Below the pieces are notes generated by a model, which saw nothing but the letters and a program-made list of their open reading frames with translations, made no database searches and was not told where the DNA came from. Positions 8,790-16,569 of a DNA stretch of 64,000 bases are shown here, piece by piece. Source of the DNA: Cyclobacteriaceae bacterium (GTDB lineage Bacteria > Bacteroidota > Bacteroidia > Cytophagales > Cyclobacteriaceae). The translations under genes and the position numbers were made by a program. Location: positions 62,001-126,000 of the forward strand of contig JAEUUG010000012.1 of NCBI GenBank assembly GCA_016787565.1, written 5' to 3'. The number at the start of each line of letters is the position of its first letter. Positions within the stretch are counted from its first letter, which is position 1.

Positions 8790-10640
8790 ATGGAGAACAA
8801 GGTTAAGGACCTCCTTTTAAGAATTCATTCTCATGTGAAAAGAGCACGGTTACTTGTCCTTCTATCTGTCCTTCTCTTATCATGTAATTTTCAGCCTGAA
8901 GGTGAAATATTTACCAAGGTAACCCCACCATCTACAACTGGCCTTTTTATCAATCTTGAAAATGATACAGATCAAATAATCCAATTAAAAGAGAAAACAA
9001 CTTTTGCCTACACCATTGAAACTGACGGAAAACCATTACTTGAATCAAGAGTGTTGTTAAATGGGAATGTGATTTGGGTTAGCTCCTTACTAAGTTCTGC
9101 TTTTGATCTTGATCCCGCCCTCCTAAACTCCGGATCCTACACACTTAAAATTGAATTCAGAGTCAAATCAGAATCAGGGAGCATTGCCGATGAAGCCGGG
9201 GCAGAATACATTGTAGTTTGGAAACAGAAAACAATTGTTGTTGATCACAATATTCCAACAACCCCTGATGATCCAAATGCAATTGCTATCTCGAGAATTG
9301 AAAATGCTGACGGCATATTAATGATCTATTGGAACCAATACAACAATTTCAATTTCCAGTACTATGAACTTGTTCGTGAAGACTATGATGATAAAGGAAA
9401 TTATATTAGTGGATACATTTTTCCCTTATATACAGAGTCTTCACAAACCAGCGCAATAGACTTTATGTATGTTGGTGGAAAATCGATTTATAAACTCAAA
9501 CTACATGCTGCAAATCAGGTCTACAGTTCCCCTGATAAGGAATATGAACATCCTTACAAACCGGAAATTTCTTATAAAATTGAAAGTAGTGGTCAAGTAT
9601 CTGTAAGTTGGAACAGTCTCCATTCTCTAAGAAACAACTTTTACCAGTACAAACTTGAATTAAGTGAAACAAGTGGCTGGGCAGAGACTGTTTCATTTGA
9701 TCTCTTTAACATTTCTGACACCAGTATTACCTATACTCCATCTAATTTCAAATTTGGTAGCCAATTAAATGTAACCCTTAGTTTGATACCATCAGAATAC
9801 AGTTCCTACTACAAAAAAGTCCATAAAACTCAATTAAAGTATGGAAATGATTTTCCGACCTTTGAACCTTACAACTTTTCCCTTCAATTCTACGCAACTG
9901 ATAAAAATTTCTATTTCCTTAAAAATTTCCATCTACATAAAACAAATACAGCAGGTGAAACTCTTGATTCTTTAGAGAACTATTATGATAAGATTGTAAT
10001 AAACAATAACTATTTAGGGGTAGGATACAGAAATAACAAAAATTATCTACTTGATCTTCAAACAATGACTGAAGTGGAAGAACTAGTATTGCCTTCAGAG
10101 AACAACGGAGTTGTTTTTAGTATCTCTGATAATAGTAAGTTAGCAATTGAGGCAAACACTGGCATAAAAATCATCTCCCTTTCAGGTGAAGAAATACTGG
10201 CCACACCTTACCACATCAATGGTTTTGCTGGAATTTCACCTGGCGCAAAATACTTAATGATTGATCCTGTATATAGGTTTGATGGCTCACAATATGAAAT
10301 CTGGACTTCACTTAATTCCCATTACATAAAAAGCATAGATTTCTTGCCCGATGAGCCTTCTAAAGTAATTCTTGGATATTATGATAAGGTTGGGAAATAC
10401 GATCTGGAAACCAAAACTGTCTTACTTGAAAGTTTTGATTACAAGGGTCCTTGCAACTACGATCCTGTGACAAAAAAATTGGGTTGTTTGACGAGTAATC
10501 AATTTGTGGTTCTTGATCCTGACACATTCGAAGTGTACAAATCACTTGATGTTGATCCTTCTGTCGGACTTTTTTATCTCTTTAATGAAACCATAATATG
10601 CTCATCTGGTGTGCAAATAAAATTATCCGATATACCGTAA
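8790..10640 (+). CDS. Putative surface lipoprotein, Fn3-like region plus C-terminal repeat (propeller-like) region
   Basis: Family not recognised. The N-terminus has a basic segment, a hydrophobic stretch (LLVLLSVLLLSC, about residues 20-31) and a lipobox LLSC, so a lipid-anchored exported protein of 616 aa is likely. Residues ~45-140 look like an immunoglobulin-type beta-sandwich and ~150-340 like fibronectin-III-type strands (ILMIYWNQYNNFNFQYYELV, GQVSVSWNSL). The last ~250 residues have short strand repeats with motifs such as FLPDEPSKVILGYYDKVGKY, resembling a beta-propeller. It is visibly more AT-rich than the flanking genes and lies between two caiB 3'-end fragments. Its 3' end overlaps the next gene by 43 nt. 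Confidence 0.75.
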   Translation: MENKVKDLLLRIHSHVKRARLLVLLSVLLLSCNFQPEGEIFTKVTPPSTTGLFINLENDTDQIIQLKEKTTFAYTIETDGKPLLESRVLLNGNVIWVSSLLSSAFDLDPALLNSGSYTLKIEFRVKSESGSIADEAGAEYIVVWKQKTIVVDHNIPTTPDDPNAIAISRIENADGILMIYWNQYNNFNFQYYELVREDYDDKGNYISGYIFPLYTESSQTSAIDFMYVGGKSIYKLKLHAANQVYSSPDKEYEHPYKPEISYKIESSGQVSVSWNSLHSLRNNFYQYKLELSETSGWAETVSFDLFNISDTSITYTPSNFKFGSQLNVTLSLIPSEYSSYYKKVHKTQLKYGNDFPTFEPYNFSLQFYATDKNFYFLKNFHLHKTNTAGETLDSLENYYDKIVINNNYLGVGYRNNKNYLLDLQTMTEVEELVLPSENNGVVFSISDNSKLAIEANTGIKIISLSGEEILATPYHINGFAGISPGAKYLMIDPVYRFDGSQYEIWTSLNSHYIKSIDFLPDEPSKVILGYYDKVGKYDLETKTVLLESFDYKGPCNYDPVTKKLGCLTSNQFVVLDPDTFEVYKSLDVDPSVGLFYLFNETIICSSGVQIKLSDIP

Positions 10641-11305
10641 TAGTTTTACTTCTTTGCGCTACAGAAAGCAAAGGTCAGCTTTGGAATATTGGAATAAATG
10701 CTGGGATCGCAACATATTCATATCAGGAACTTCGTGATTATCAACATTACATACAAAGTCAGATCAAAGTGGAAGGAACTATTACAGAGGATTTTCCAGC
10801 GTATTTTATTTATTCCATCAACATCAATAGACAATTAAATAAATGGATACTTGAAGTTGAAGTTGGGCATGGTTCTACCGGTGGGCGAGTCTACTATGAA
10901 GATTACTCGGGCAAATTCAGTTGTGATCAAATCATCAAATATAACTATCTCAATTTTTCTTCAAGTCGTATCCTTTTAGAGAAGAATGGATTCATGATAA
11001 CAGGAGGCATAAAAACACTCTTCATATTTCATAAACTAACCATTGAAAATTATTTAAAAATTGGAAACCAAGTTTTGAGTGAGGAGGAGGATTTTAGTGC
11101 TCTTAATTTTGGCCTTCAGCCATATTTCAAAATGAAGAGAAATTTCAAAACAACTTTTATTCAGGTATCCTGTGGTTATGAAGTACAAAGTAAATCGGAA
11201 CCTACTTCAAGTGATGGACTCTTTCTTGCGGGCGAAAATGGAAATCCAGTGCATTTACAAGGGGGCGGTTTTCGAGTCACCGTTGGCGTTGGATTTAGAA
11301 TCTAA
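10598..11305 (+). CDS. Putative outer-membrane beta-barrel protein paired with the lipoprotein
   Basis: 235 residues beginning with a cleavable signal peptide (IIRYTVIVLLLCATESKGQ) followed by alternating amphipathic strands and ending in a strand with terminal aromatic character (GGGFRVTVGVGFRI), the pattern of small Bacteroidota outer-membrane barrels. It starts inside the lipoprotein gene (43-nt overlap, different frame), which suggests coupled expression and a shared envelope role. Base composition is AT-rich like its partner. Its stop lies 1 nt before caiB fragment B. Precise function unknown. Confidence 0.75.
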   Translation: MLIWCANKIIRYTVIVLLLCATESKGQLWNIGINAGIATYSYQELRDYQHYIQSQIKVEGTITEDFPAYFIYSININRQLNKWILEVEVGHGSTGGRVYYEDYSGKFSCDQIIKYNYLNFSSSRILLEKNGFMITGGIKTLFIFHKLTIENYLKIGNQVLSEEEDFSALNFGLQPYFKMKRNFKTTFIQVSCGYEVQSKSEPTSSDGLFLAGENGNPVHLQGGGFRVTVGVGFRI

Positions 11306-11306
11306 C

Positions 11307-11455
11307 TTACAATTTCTGCGTGAACGTCTGAATAATACACTTATCTTCTAGAATTTGAATCATTTCAACATTGTAACCAAGATTTTGATAAAGGACCTCA
11401 TGTGAATGTTCCCCAAGGTGAGGGGGTGATAGACGTGAGAGGAAAAATTAGAAGG
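11307..11455 (-). pseudogene. Decayed 3' end of a caiB-type CoA-transferase gene (copy B)
   Basis: The minus-strand frame reads LSRLSPPHLGEHSHEVLYQ then NLGYNVEMIQILEDK and stops at TAA (11307-11309). It aligns without frameshift to the C-terminus of the neighbouring intact enzyme (SPPHLGDHTHDILQ, RLGYDAEMIQRLRE). An in-frame stop at the 5' side and loss of similarity beyond about 11450 show it is only a ~45-codon remnant. It shares with copy A an A-rich stretch (GGAAAAATTA on the plus strand) at the same upstream breakpoint, which the intact gene lacks. Confidence 0.78.
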
Positions 11456-11567
11456 GGCTCGACTGTCCTGCCGTTTGCACGTATACTTAATTCCCCTGCC
11501 AAAGCAGAAATGTTAATGTGTTCATGATGAATGCTTGTTGCTGAGCCCTCCGCATGCTTGAATTCCA

Positions 11568-12743
11568 CTATTGAATAGCACCCGCTTCCCTCAACCGCTG
11601 AATCATTTCAGCATCATAGCCAAGCCTGCTTTGCAAAATATCATGTGTATGATCACCAAGGTGAGGCGGTGATGGAATGTGTGTGGAAGTAAAAAAGGAT
11701 TGCGTATTGAAGGCTATCGTCCGCGCACCGGCAATGCCATCTGCCGAAAGCAAGAGTTCTTTTGCTTCCGGCATTTCAAAGACCTGCTTCATGTTTTGAA
11801 TCATTCCGGCAGGAATTTTAGCCTGATGAAGTCGGGGTAATATTTCATTGCTTACCAGTCTGATGAAACAATCCCGCAGGTGCTCATTCAGCTTTGCCCG
11901 ATGCTGTACCCGAACCGGATTGGTTTGAAACAGAGGATCATTCGCCAACTCCGAAATATTTAAAAGTCCACATAAATCCCGAAACTGCCGGTCGCTGCCA
12001 ATGGCCAGAAGAATTTCGCGTCCATCAAACGTTGTAAAAACATCCCCATAGGGAGCAATATTGGGATGGGCCGAACCCTGCTTTTGCGGTAATCGGCTTG
12101 CAACCAGCCAGTTCGATGCCTGATTGGCCAACGAAGCAACGGCAGCCTGAATTAAGGATACCTCCACCAATTCGCCTTTCCCGTTTCGCTCGCGGTTAAG
12201 CATGGCCAGTAATATGCCTTCTTTTAAGTGATGAGCTGCCAGAATATCCACCAAGGCCACTGGCATTTTCAGGGAAGGTCCATCGGGTTCTCCATTCATA
12301 AACATAAATCCGGCTTCCGCCTGAACAACGGCATCGTACCCGACTCTGGGGTTGTCCGATCCGTATCCGGTGATCTGGCCATAAATGACTCTATTATTAA
12401 TGGCAGAAAGTGTTTTACAATCCATGCCGAGCTTTTCGGCATCCCCGGGCTTATAACTGGCAATTACCAAATCAGCAGTTTTAACCAATTGATGAATGAT
12501 TTTTCTTCCTTCCGGAGAGCTTAAATCGACCGCCAACGACTGTTTCCCCCAGTTTACGGAGCAGAAATAGGCAGATCGGTCGTCCGTCTCTTCACCTGAA
12601 AGCTTCCAGCTTCGGGTTACATCACCACCGGCCCGAAAATTTTCAACCTTTATCACCTCGGCACCCAGCTCGGCAAAAAACTGCCCTACACTGGGCCCCG
12701 CCAGAACAGACGCTAATTCAATTACCCTTAATCCCGTGAACAT
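11568..12743 (-). CDS. CaiB/BaiF family (class III) CoA-transferase
   Basis: 391-residue enzyme of the family that swaps CoA between carboxylic acids via an aspartyl-CoA intermediate. The N-terminus LRVIELASVLAGPSVGQFFAELGAEVIKVE is the family signature, and the catalytic Asp is in MPVALVDILAAHH. Substrate cannot be read from sequence; formyl-, succinyl- and carnitine-type acceptors occur in the family. The ATG at 12743 is chosen over a GTG five codons upstream because MFTGLRVIELAS is the usual start. It is divergent from mnmA. Two degraded copies of its 3' end lie downstream. Confidence 0.9.
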   Translation of the reverse strand: MFTGLRVIELASVLAGPSVGQFFAELGAEVIKVENFRAGGDVTRSWKLSGEETDDRSAYFCSVNWGKQSLAVDLSSPEGRKIIHQLVKTADLVIASYKPGDAEKLGMDCKTLSAINNRVIYGQITGYGSDNPRVGYDAVVQAEAGFMFMNGEPDGPSLKMPVALVDILAAHHLKEGILLAMLNRERNGKGELVEVSLIQAAVASLANQASNWLVASRLPQKQGSAHPNIAPYGDVFTTFDGREILLAIGSDRQFRDLCGLLNISELANDPLFQTNPVRVQHRAKLNEHLRDCFIRLVSNEILPRLHQAKIPAGMIQNMKQVFEMPEAKELLLSADGIAGARTIAFNTQSFFTSTHIPSPPHLGDHTHDILQSRLGYDAEMIQRLREAGAIQ

Positions 12744-12850
12744 TTCTTTATTTTGCACCGATTAAAATTATTAAAAAGCGAAGTAAATGAACTTTTGAGT
12801 TCTTCTGTTAATTATTCACAAACAGAAAAAGCTCAAGTCTGAAAGTGCCG

Positions 12851-14026
12851 ATGAAAAAAAGAGTAGTTGTTGGATTGTCTGGTGGCGTTGATTCGAGCGT
12901 GGCAGCTTACCTGTTAAAAGAGCAGGGCTACGAGGTAATCGGTATGTTCATGAAAAACTGGCACGATGACTCTGTTACCATCAGCAACGAGTGTCCCTGG
13001 CTGGATGACAGTAACGATGCCATGATTGTCGCCCAACACCTGGGTATTCCCTTTCAGGCGATTGACCTGAGCAAGGAGTACAAAGAGCGCATTGTAGATT
13101 ACATGTTTGCCGAATATCAGCGCGGGCGAACACCCAATCCGGATGTGTTGTGTAATCGCGAAATCAAGTTTGATGTTTTTTTAAATGCCGCGATGAAGCT
13201 CGGTGCAGATTTTGTGGCAACCGGCCACTATTGTCGAAAAAGTTCTTTTGAAAAAGACGGAATAGCAGTTTTTCAACTTTTGTCGGGGATCGATCCGAAC
13301 AAAGATCAAAGCTACTTTTTATGTCAGCTTACGCAGGATCAATTGGCGAAATCTCTTTTCCCTATTGGGGAATTGCTAAAACCTGAAGTACGCACTATCG
13401 CCAAAAAAATCGGATTGGTTACGGCCGATAAAAAAGATTCTCAAGGGCTGTGCTTTGTGGGGAAGGTACATTTGCCTGATTTCTTGCAACAACGACTACA
13501 AACAAAAAAGGGAAGCGTCATTAATATTCCGGCCGATATTCCTGCCTTTACTACGAATAAAGATGAAAGCAATCTGGAAACCGTGAGCGCACCGTTTCAT
13601 CTGTATCCCACGGATGGAAAAGTTATTGGTGAACACCAGGGAGCGCACTACTATACCATCGGGCAACGAAAAGGACTAAACCTGGGTGGTTTCCCGGAAC
13701 CGCTTTTTGTGATTGGAACGGATACGGAAAAAAACATCATTTATACCGGTATGGGGGAAGATCATCCAGGCCTCTACCGAAAAGGTCTTTTCATTCCACA
13801 GACTGATGTGCATTGGATCAGAAAGGACTTAGCCTTGCAAACCGGAGAAACCGCACGATATGTTGCGCGAATTCGGTACCGCCAGCCCTTGGTTCCGTGT
13901 ACCCTTCATCAAAAAGAAAATGGACTCTTTATTATCTTCGACAAGCCTCAAAAGAGCATCACACCAGGGCAATTTGCAGCCTGGTACCGAAATGATGAGC
14001 TGATTGGATCGGGTGTCATTAATTAA
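12851..14026 (+). CDS. mnmA: tRNA-specific 2-thiouridylase
   Basis: MnmA activates U34 of Lys, Glu and Gln tRNAs with ATP and transfers sulfur to form 2-thiouridine. The PP-loop motif [14 protein letters not shown] is at residues 5-18, the first catalytic cysteine is in [11 protein letters not shown], and the second is in [12 protein letters not shown] at 12851 is preferred over the GTG two codons upstream. Length (391 aa) is slightly long: extra residues lie around the [16 protein letters not shown]-like segment. The gene stands alone, convergent with the tRNA-Arg gene. Confidence 0.95.
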   Translation: MKKRVVVGLSGGVDSSVAAYLLKEQGYEVIGMFMKNWHDDSVTISNECPWLDDSNDAMIVAQHLGIPFQAIDLSKEYKERIVDYMFAEYQRGRTPNPDVLCNREIKFDVFLNAAMKLGADFVATGHYCRKSSFEKDGIAVFQLLSGIDPNKDQSYFLCQLTQDQLAKSLFPIGELLKPEVRTIAKKIGLVTADKKDSQGLCFVGKVHLPDFLQQRLQTKKGSVINIPADIPAFTTNKDESNLETVSAPFHLYPTDGKVIGEHQGAHYYTIGQRKGLNLGGFPEPLFVIGTDTEKNIIYTGMGEDHPGLYRKGLFIPQTDVHWIRKDLALQTGETARYVARIRYRQPLVPCTLHQKENGLFIIFDKPQKSITPGQFAAWYRNDELIGSGVIN

Positions 14027-14103
14027 GAAATATCGTTGAAGAGCTCTTTCCAGTAGAACTATTTTGCTAACGCAGGCATCTAATCAGCACGAATAGGTAT
14101 ATG

Positions 14104-14137
14104 AAATAAAAAAGGTAGCTACGCGTTGTAACTACCT
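14104..14137 (-). terminator. Intrinsic terminator of tRNA-Arg
   Basis: On the minus strand a hairpin with outer stem AGGTAG/CTACCT, an internal mismatch and inner TAC/GTA pairs (14113-14137) is followed by TTTTTTAT. It lies just downstream of the tRNA 3' end. Confidence 0.8.
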
Positions 14138-14147
14138 GTTGAAGGAG

Positions 14148-14221
14148 TGAGCCTGCAGGGATTCAAACCCCGACTCTTCTGATCCGTAGTCAGATGCTTT
14201 ATTCAGTTAAGCTACAGGCCC
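14148..14221 (-). tRNA. tRNA-Arg (anticodon ACG)
   Basis: A 74-nt cloverleaf reads on the minus strand: acceptor GGGCCTG pairs with CAGGCTC (one G-U), D stem GCTT/AAGC, anticodon stem TCTGA/TCAGA with loop CTACGGA giving anticodon ACG, and T stem CGGGG/CCCTG with loop TTTGAAT. The discriminator base is A and CCA is not encoded. ACG is normally edited to ICG and reads CGU, CGC and CGA. Confidence 0.95.
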
Positions 14222-14255
14222 AAAAATGGCTGGAAGAGCCTTGAATTTTGGACTG

Positions 14256-14286
14256 CAAATGTAAAGAATTAATCCACTCTACAAAA
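14256..14286 (-). promoter_or_regulatory. Bacteroidota-type promoter of tRNA-Arg
   Basis: On the minus strand TTTTG (14282-14286), an 18-nt spacer and TACATTTG (14256-14263) match the Bacteroidota consensus of a TTTG -33 box and TAnnTTTG -7 box. The start point would lie about 30 nt upstream of the mature tRNA. Confidence 0.75.
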
Positions 14287-14354
14287 GATTTGGTTTTGCC
14301 CTGCCAGTAAAAAACTTATTTTTGGGCCCACATTAATATCAGAACTTTAGCATA

Positions 14355-15110
14355 ATGAAGAATTTCTTACCGCTTTTATTGTTTCTTTTCATCTCGCTGT
14401 CTGCCCAGGCGCAGTTGGATAGTCAGCCCGCCAAAGAAAAAGCTGCTAAGCGCCATGGCAGACCGGATATTCCGGGAACATTTGTTCTGGATTTCGGATT
14501 TAACCAACCCATAGGCGGCACGCCCGATAATTTTGATTTAGCCTTTATAGGAACCAAGACATTTAATGTTTACTATCAATACGACTTCCGTATTGCCAAA
14601 TCAAACTTCAGTTTTACCCCTGGGCTTGGACTTAGTCTAGAGCGGTTCAAATTCAAAAATTTCTATATCCTGGATTATGCTACCGGCTCCCAGGACCAAC
14701 GACTTGCCATGTTTTCACCGGTTGATGCTGGTTACCCCGGCATAAAGAAATCTCAATTCATTATGAATTACCTGGATGTACCCATCGAAATAAAATATAG
14801 CAGTAAACCCGATGACCCTAACCGTAGCTTCAAAGCATCTCTTGGCTTCAGGGCCGGTGTATTGTACGACTCTTTCACAAAAGTTAAATACAAAGAAAAC
14901 GGTGAGACAAAAAAGATAAAAGACAAGCAAAACTATAATCTTACGCAATTCCGCTATGGCGTATATGCCAAGATAGGTTTTGGTAATGTGCACTTGTTTG
15001 GATACTACAACATCACACCGGTATTCGAAGCCGGTAAAGGATTTTACGAAAACAATGTTGCGCAAGATTTCAATACCATAACCTTTGGTATTTCGCTGAG
15101 CAGTTTTTAA
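14355..15110 (+). CDS. Outer-membrane beta-barrel protein
   Basis: 251 residues with a clear signal peptide (LPLLLFLFISLSAQAQ) followed by a short basic linker and alternating hydrophobic strands (FVLDFGFNQPIGG, FNVYYQYDFRI, FTPGLGLSLERFKF, MNYLDVPIEIKYSSKP, FRAGVLYDSF, VHLFGYYNITPVFEAGKGF) ending NTITFGISLSSF with a terminal aromatic. This is the layout of the Bacteroidota outer-membrane beta-barrel families related to PorT. Cargo or ligand is unknown. An intrinsic terminator follows that lies inside the convergent gene. Confidence 0.85.
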   Translation: MKNFLPLLLFLFISLSAQAQLDSQPAKEKAAKRHGRPDIPGTFVLDFGFNQPIGGTPDNFDLAFIGTKTFNVYYQYDFRIAKSNFSFTPGLGLSLERFKFKNFYILDYATGSQDQRLAMFSPVDAGYPGIKKSQFIMNYLDVPIEIKYSSKPDDPNRSFKASLGFRAGVLYDSFTKVKYKENGETKKIKDKQNYNLTQFRYGVYAKIGFGNVHLFGYYNITPVFEAGKGFYENNVAQDFNTITFGISLSSF

Positions 15111-15130
15111 AAATCCTCGCCCAGAATTGC

Positions 15131-15173
15131 AAAGCCTGAGTTTACTTTCCTAAAAACTCAGGCTTTCTTTTTT
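15131..15173 (+). terminator. Intrinsic terminator embedded in the 3' end of the convergent hydratase gene
   Basis: A perfect 13-bp stem (AAAGCCTGAGTTT at 15131-15143, AAACTCAGGCTTT at 15154-15166) with a 10-nt loop is followed by TTTTTT at 15168-15173. It terminates the barrel transcript. It covers the last eight codons and stop of the opposing gene. Confidence 0.85.
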
Positions 15174-15927
15174 CCAGAAAAGCCTTCACGCCTTCCTGAT
15201 AGTCATGGGTTTTGCCGGCTATCTCCTGGCAGTATGCTTCATACTCGAGCATCTCATCGAGTGTGGAGGTGGCTGACTTTTGCAGCATCTTTTTTATGAG
15301 TCCGACAGATTTGGTTGGAGCACTGGCAAAGTAATCTGTGTATACTTTAATGGCAGCATCAAGCTGATCGGGTGGTACCACTTTGTTAATCAGACCAAGT
15401 TGAAATGCTTCTCTTGCATCAAGTCGCGTACCCATGCTACACAACTCAAATGCTTTTGCCATTCCCGTAAGGCGAGGAAGAAAATAGGAAGACCCGGAGT
15501 CGGGCACCAGACCAATATTGATGAACACCTCAATTAACGTTGCTGTTTCTGATGCCACAATAATATCACAAGCTAGTGCGAGCGAACAACCCGCTCCGGC
15601 AGCCACACCATTCAACCGGCAAACAATTGGCTTGGGCAACTGGCGCATCGCGCGAATGATAGGATTATACCGCTTCTGCAGCGACTCCATAAACGAGCGC
15701 TTCTCTTGTGTGGATGCAGCCTTCAAATCTTGTCCGGAGCAAAATGCCTTTCCTTCTCCTGTGAGTACCACCACACGAACGTGATCATCTTTCGCTACCA
15801 ATTTAAAAGCATCTTGCAATTCGAACGTGATGGCATCATGCAAAGCATTGTAAACTTCAGGACGGCTCAGCGTGATCGTTGCCACACCATGATCAACCGC
15901 GTATTTCAGAAATTTAAAAGTATCCAT
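15142..15927 (-). CDS. Enoyl-CoA hydratase/isomerase family protein, PaaG-like
   Basis: 261-residue crotonase-fold enzyme. The oxyanion-hole segments FCSGQDLKAA (about residues 60-69) and GVAAGAGCSLALACD (about 106-120) are present, and IGLVPDSGSSYFLPRLTG carries the acidic residue in the pattern common to PaaG-type 1,2-epoxyphenylacetyl-CoA isomerases. No other phenylacetate genes are near, so the specific substrate is uncertain and general 2-enoyl-CoA chemistry is possible. Its last codons double as the terminator of the convergent gene. Confidence 0.85.
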   Translation of the reverse strand: MDTFKFLKYAVDHGVATITLSRPEVYNALHDAITFELQDAFKLVAKDDHVRVVVLTGEGKAFCSGQDLKAASTQEKRSFMESLQKRYNPIIRAMRQLPKPIVCRLNGVAAGAGCSLALACDIIVASETATLIEVFINIGLVPDSGSSYFLPRLTGMAKAFELCSMGTRLDAREAFQLGLINKVVPPDQLDAAIKVYTDYFASAPTKSVGLIKKMLQKSATSTLDEMLEYEAYCQEIAGKTHDYQEGVKAFLEKRKPEFLGK

Positions 15928-15943
15928 AGGATGAATTGATTTC

Positions 15944-16567
15944 CTAAAACAAAATCAGCATACCGGCAAAACTTGTGGTAAAGCCAAGTACACTTCCCAC
16001 CAGCACTTCACGTGGTGTGTGGGCATTCAATTGCAGTCGGGCTGACATCACTACTCCGGCTATAACAATAAGCGCCAAGGTTGAATAAAAAATAGAATTC
16101 TCTTCGGCTATTTTATTCAGCGGCAATACAATACCAATAAGTCCGCAGACGGAGAGGCTATGAACACTTACCTTATAAAAGAAGGTGGCCAGCATAGACA
16201 TGATAACCAGCGCATCAATAATGATCAGTAGCTTGATAAAATTATCATTCCAATCCATTCTTACTTTCTGATGAAAAAGATAGGTCATCGCACAGTATAG
16301 CAGGGTTATGAGAATGAAGGGAACAATCCGCTCCCTGCGGTGGGGCATCGCTAAAGAAGAAATTGATCCGAATAATTTGAACATCAAAATATTGACCACC
16401 GGCAACAGAAACGTAACCAGAAAAATTAGCATCAGAAAAGATTGAAATCCTTCGTACGGAACAGGATCGAGTACGCTGGGCATAACCACCATGAATAATC
16501 CAAACAGGTACGTTGCCATCAAGAGCGGATGAAAAACAACAGAAACAATCCGGGCGAGTAAATCCAC
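15944..16567 (-). CDS. PAP2-like integral membrane protein
   Basis: 207 residues with about six hydrophobic helices. The C-terminal part has SVHSLSVCGLIG and ARLQLNAHTPREVLVGSVLG, the layout of the second and third motifs of membrane phosphatidic-acid phosphatase type 2 proteins. The first motif (KxxxxxxRP) is not evident, and the S-x-H motif is altered, so catalytic activity is doubtful. It starts with GTG 2 nt after the rpoN stop, so it is probably co-transcribed with rpoN. Confidence 0.7.
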   Translation of the reverse strand: MDLLARIVSVVFHPLLMATYLFGLFMVVMPSVLDPVPYEGFQSFLMLIFLVTFLLPVVNILMFKLFGSISSLAMPHRRERIVPFILITLLYCAMTYLFHQKVRMDWNDNFIKLLIIIDALVIMSMLATFFYKVSVHSLSVCGLIGIVLPLNKIAEENSIFYSTLALIVIAGVVMSARLQLNAHTPREVLVGSVLGFTTSFAGMLILF

Positions 16568-16569
16568 TA

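Noticed and set aside
14027-14147. mnmA terminator
   Set aside because: The only clear hairpin in this gap carries its U-tract on the minus strand, so it serves the tRNA gene; no plus-strand terminator with T-run was seen.
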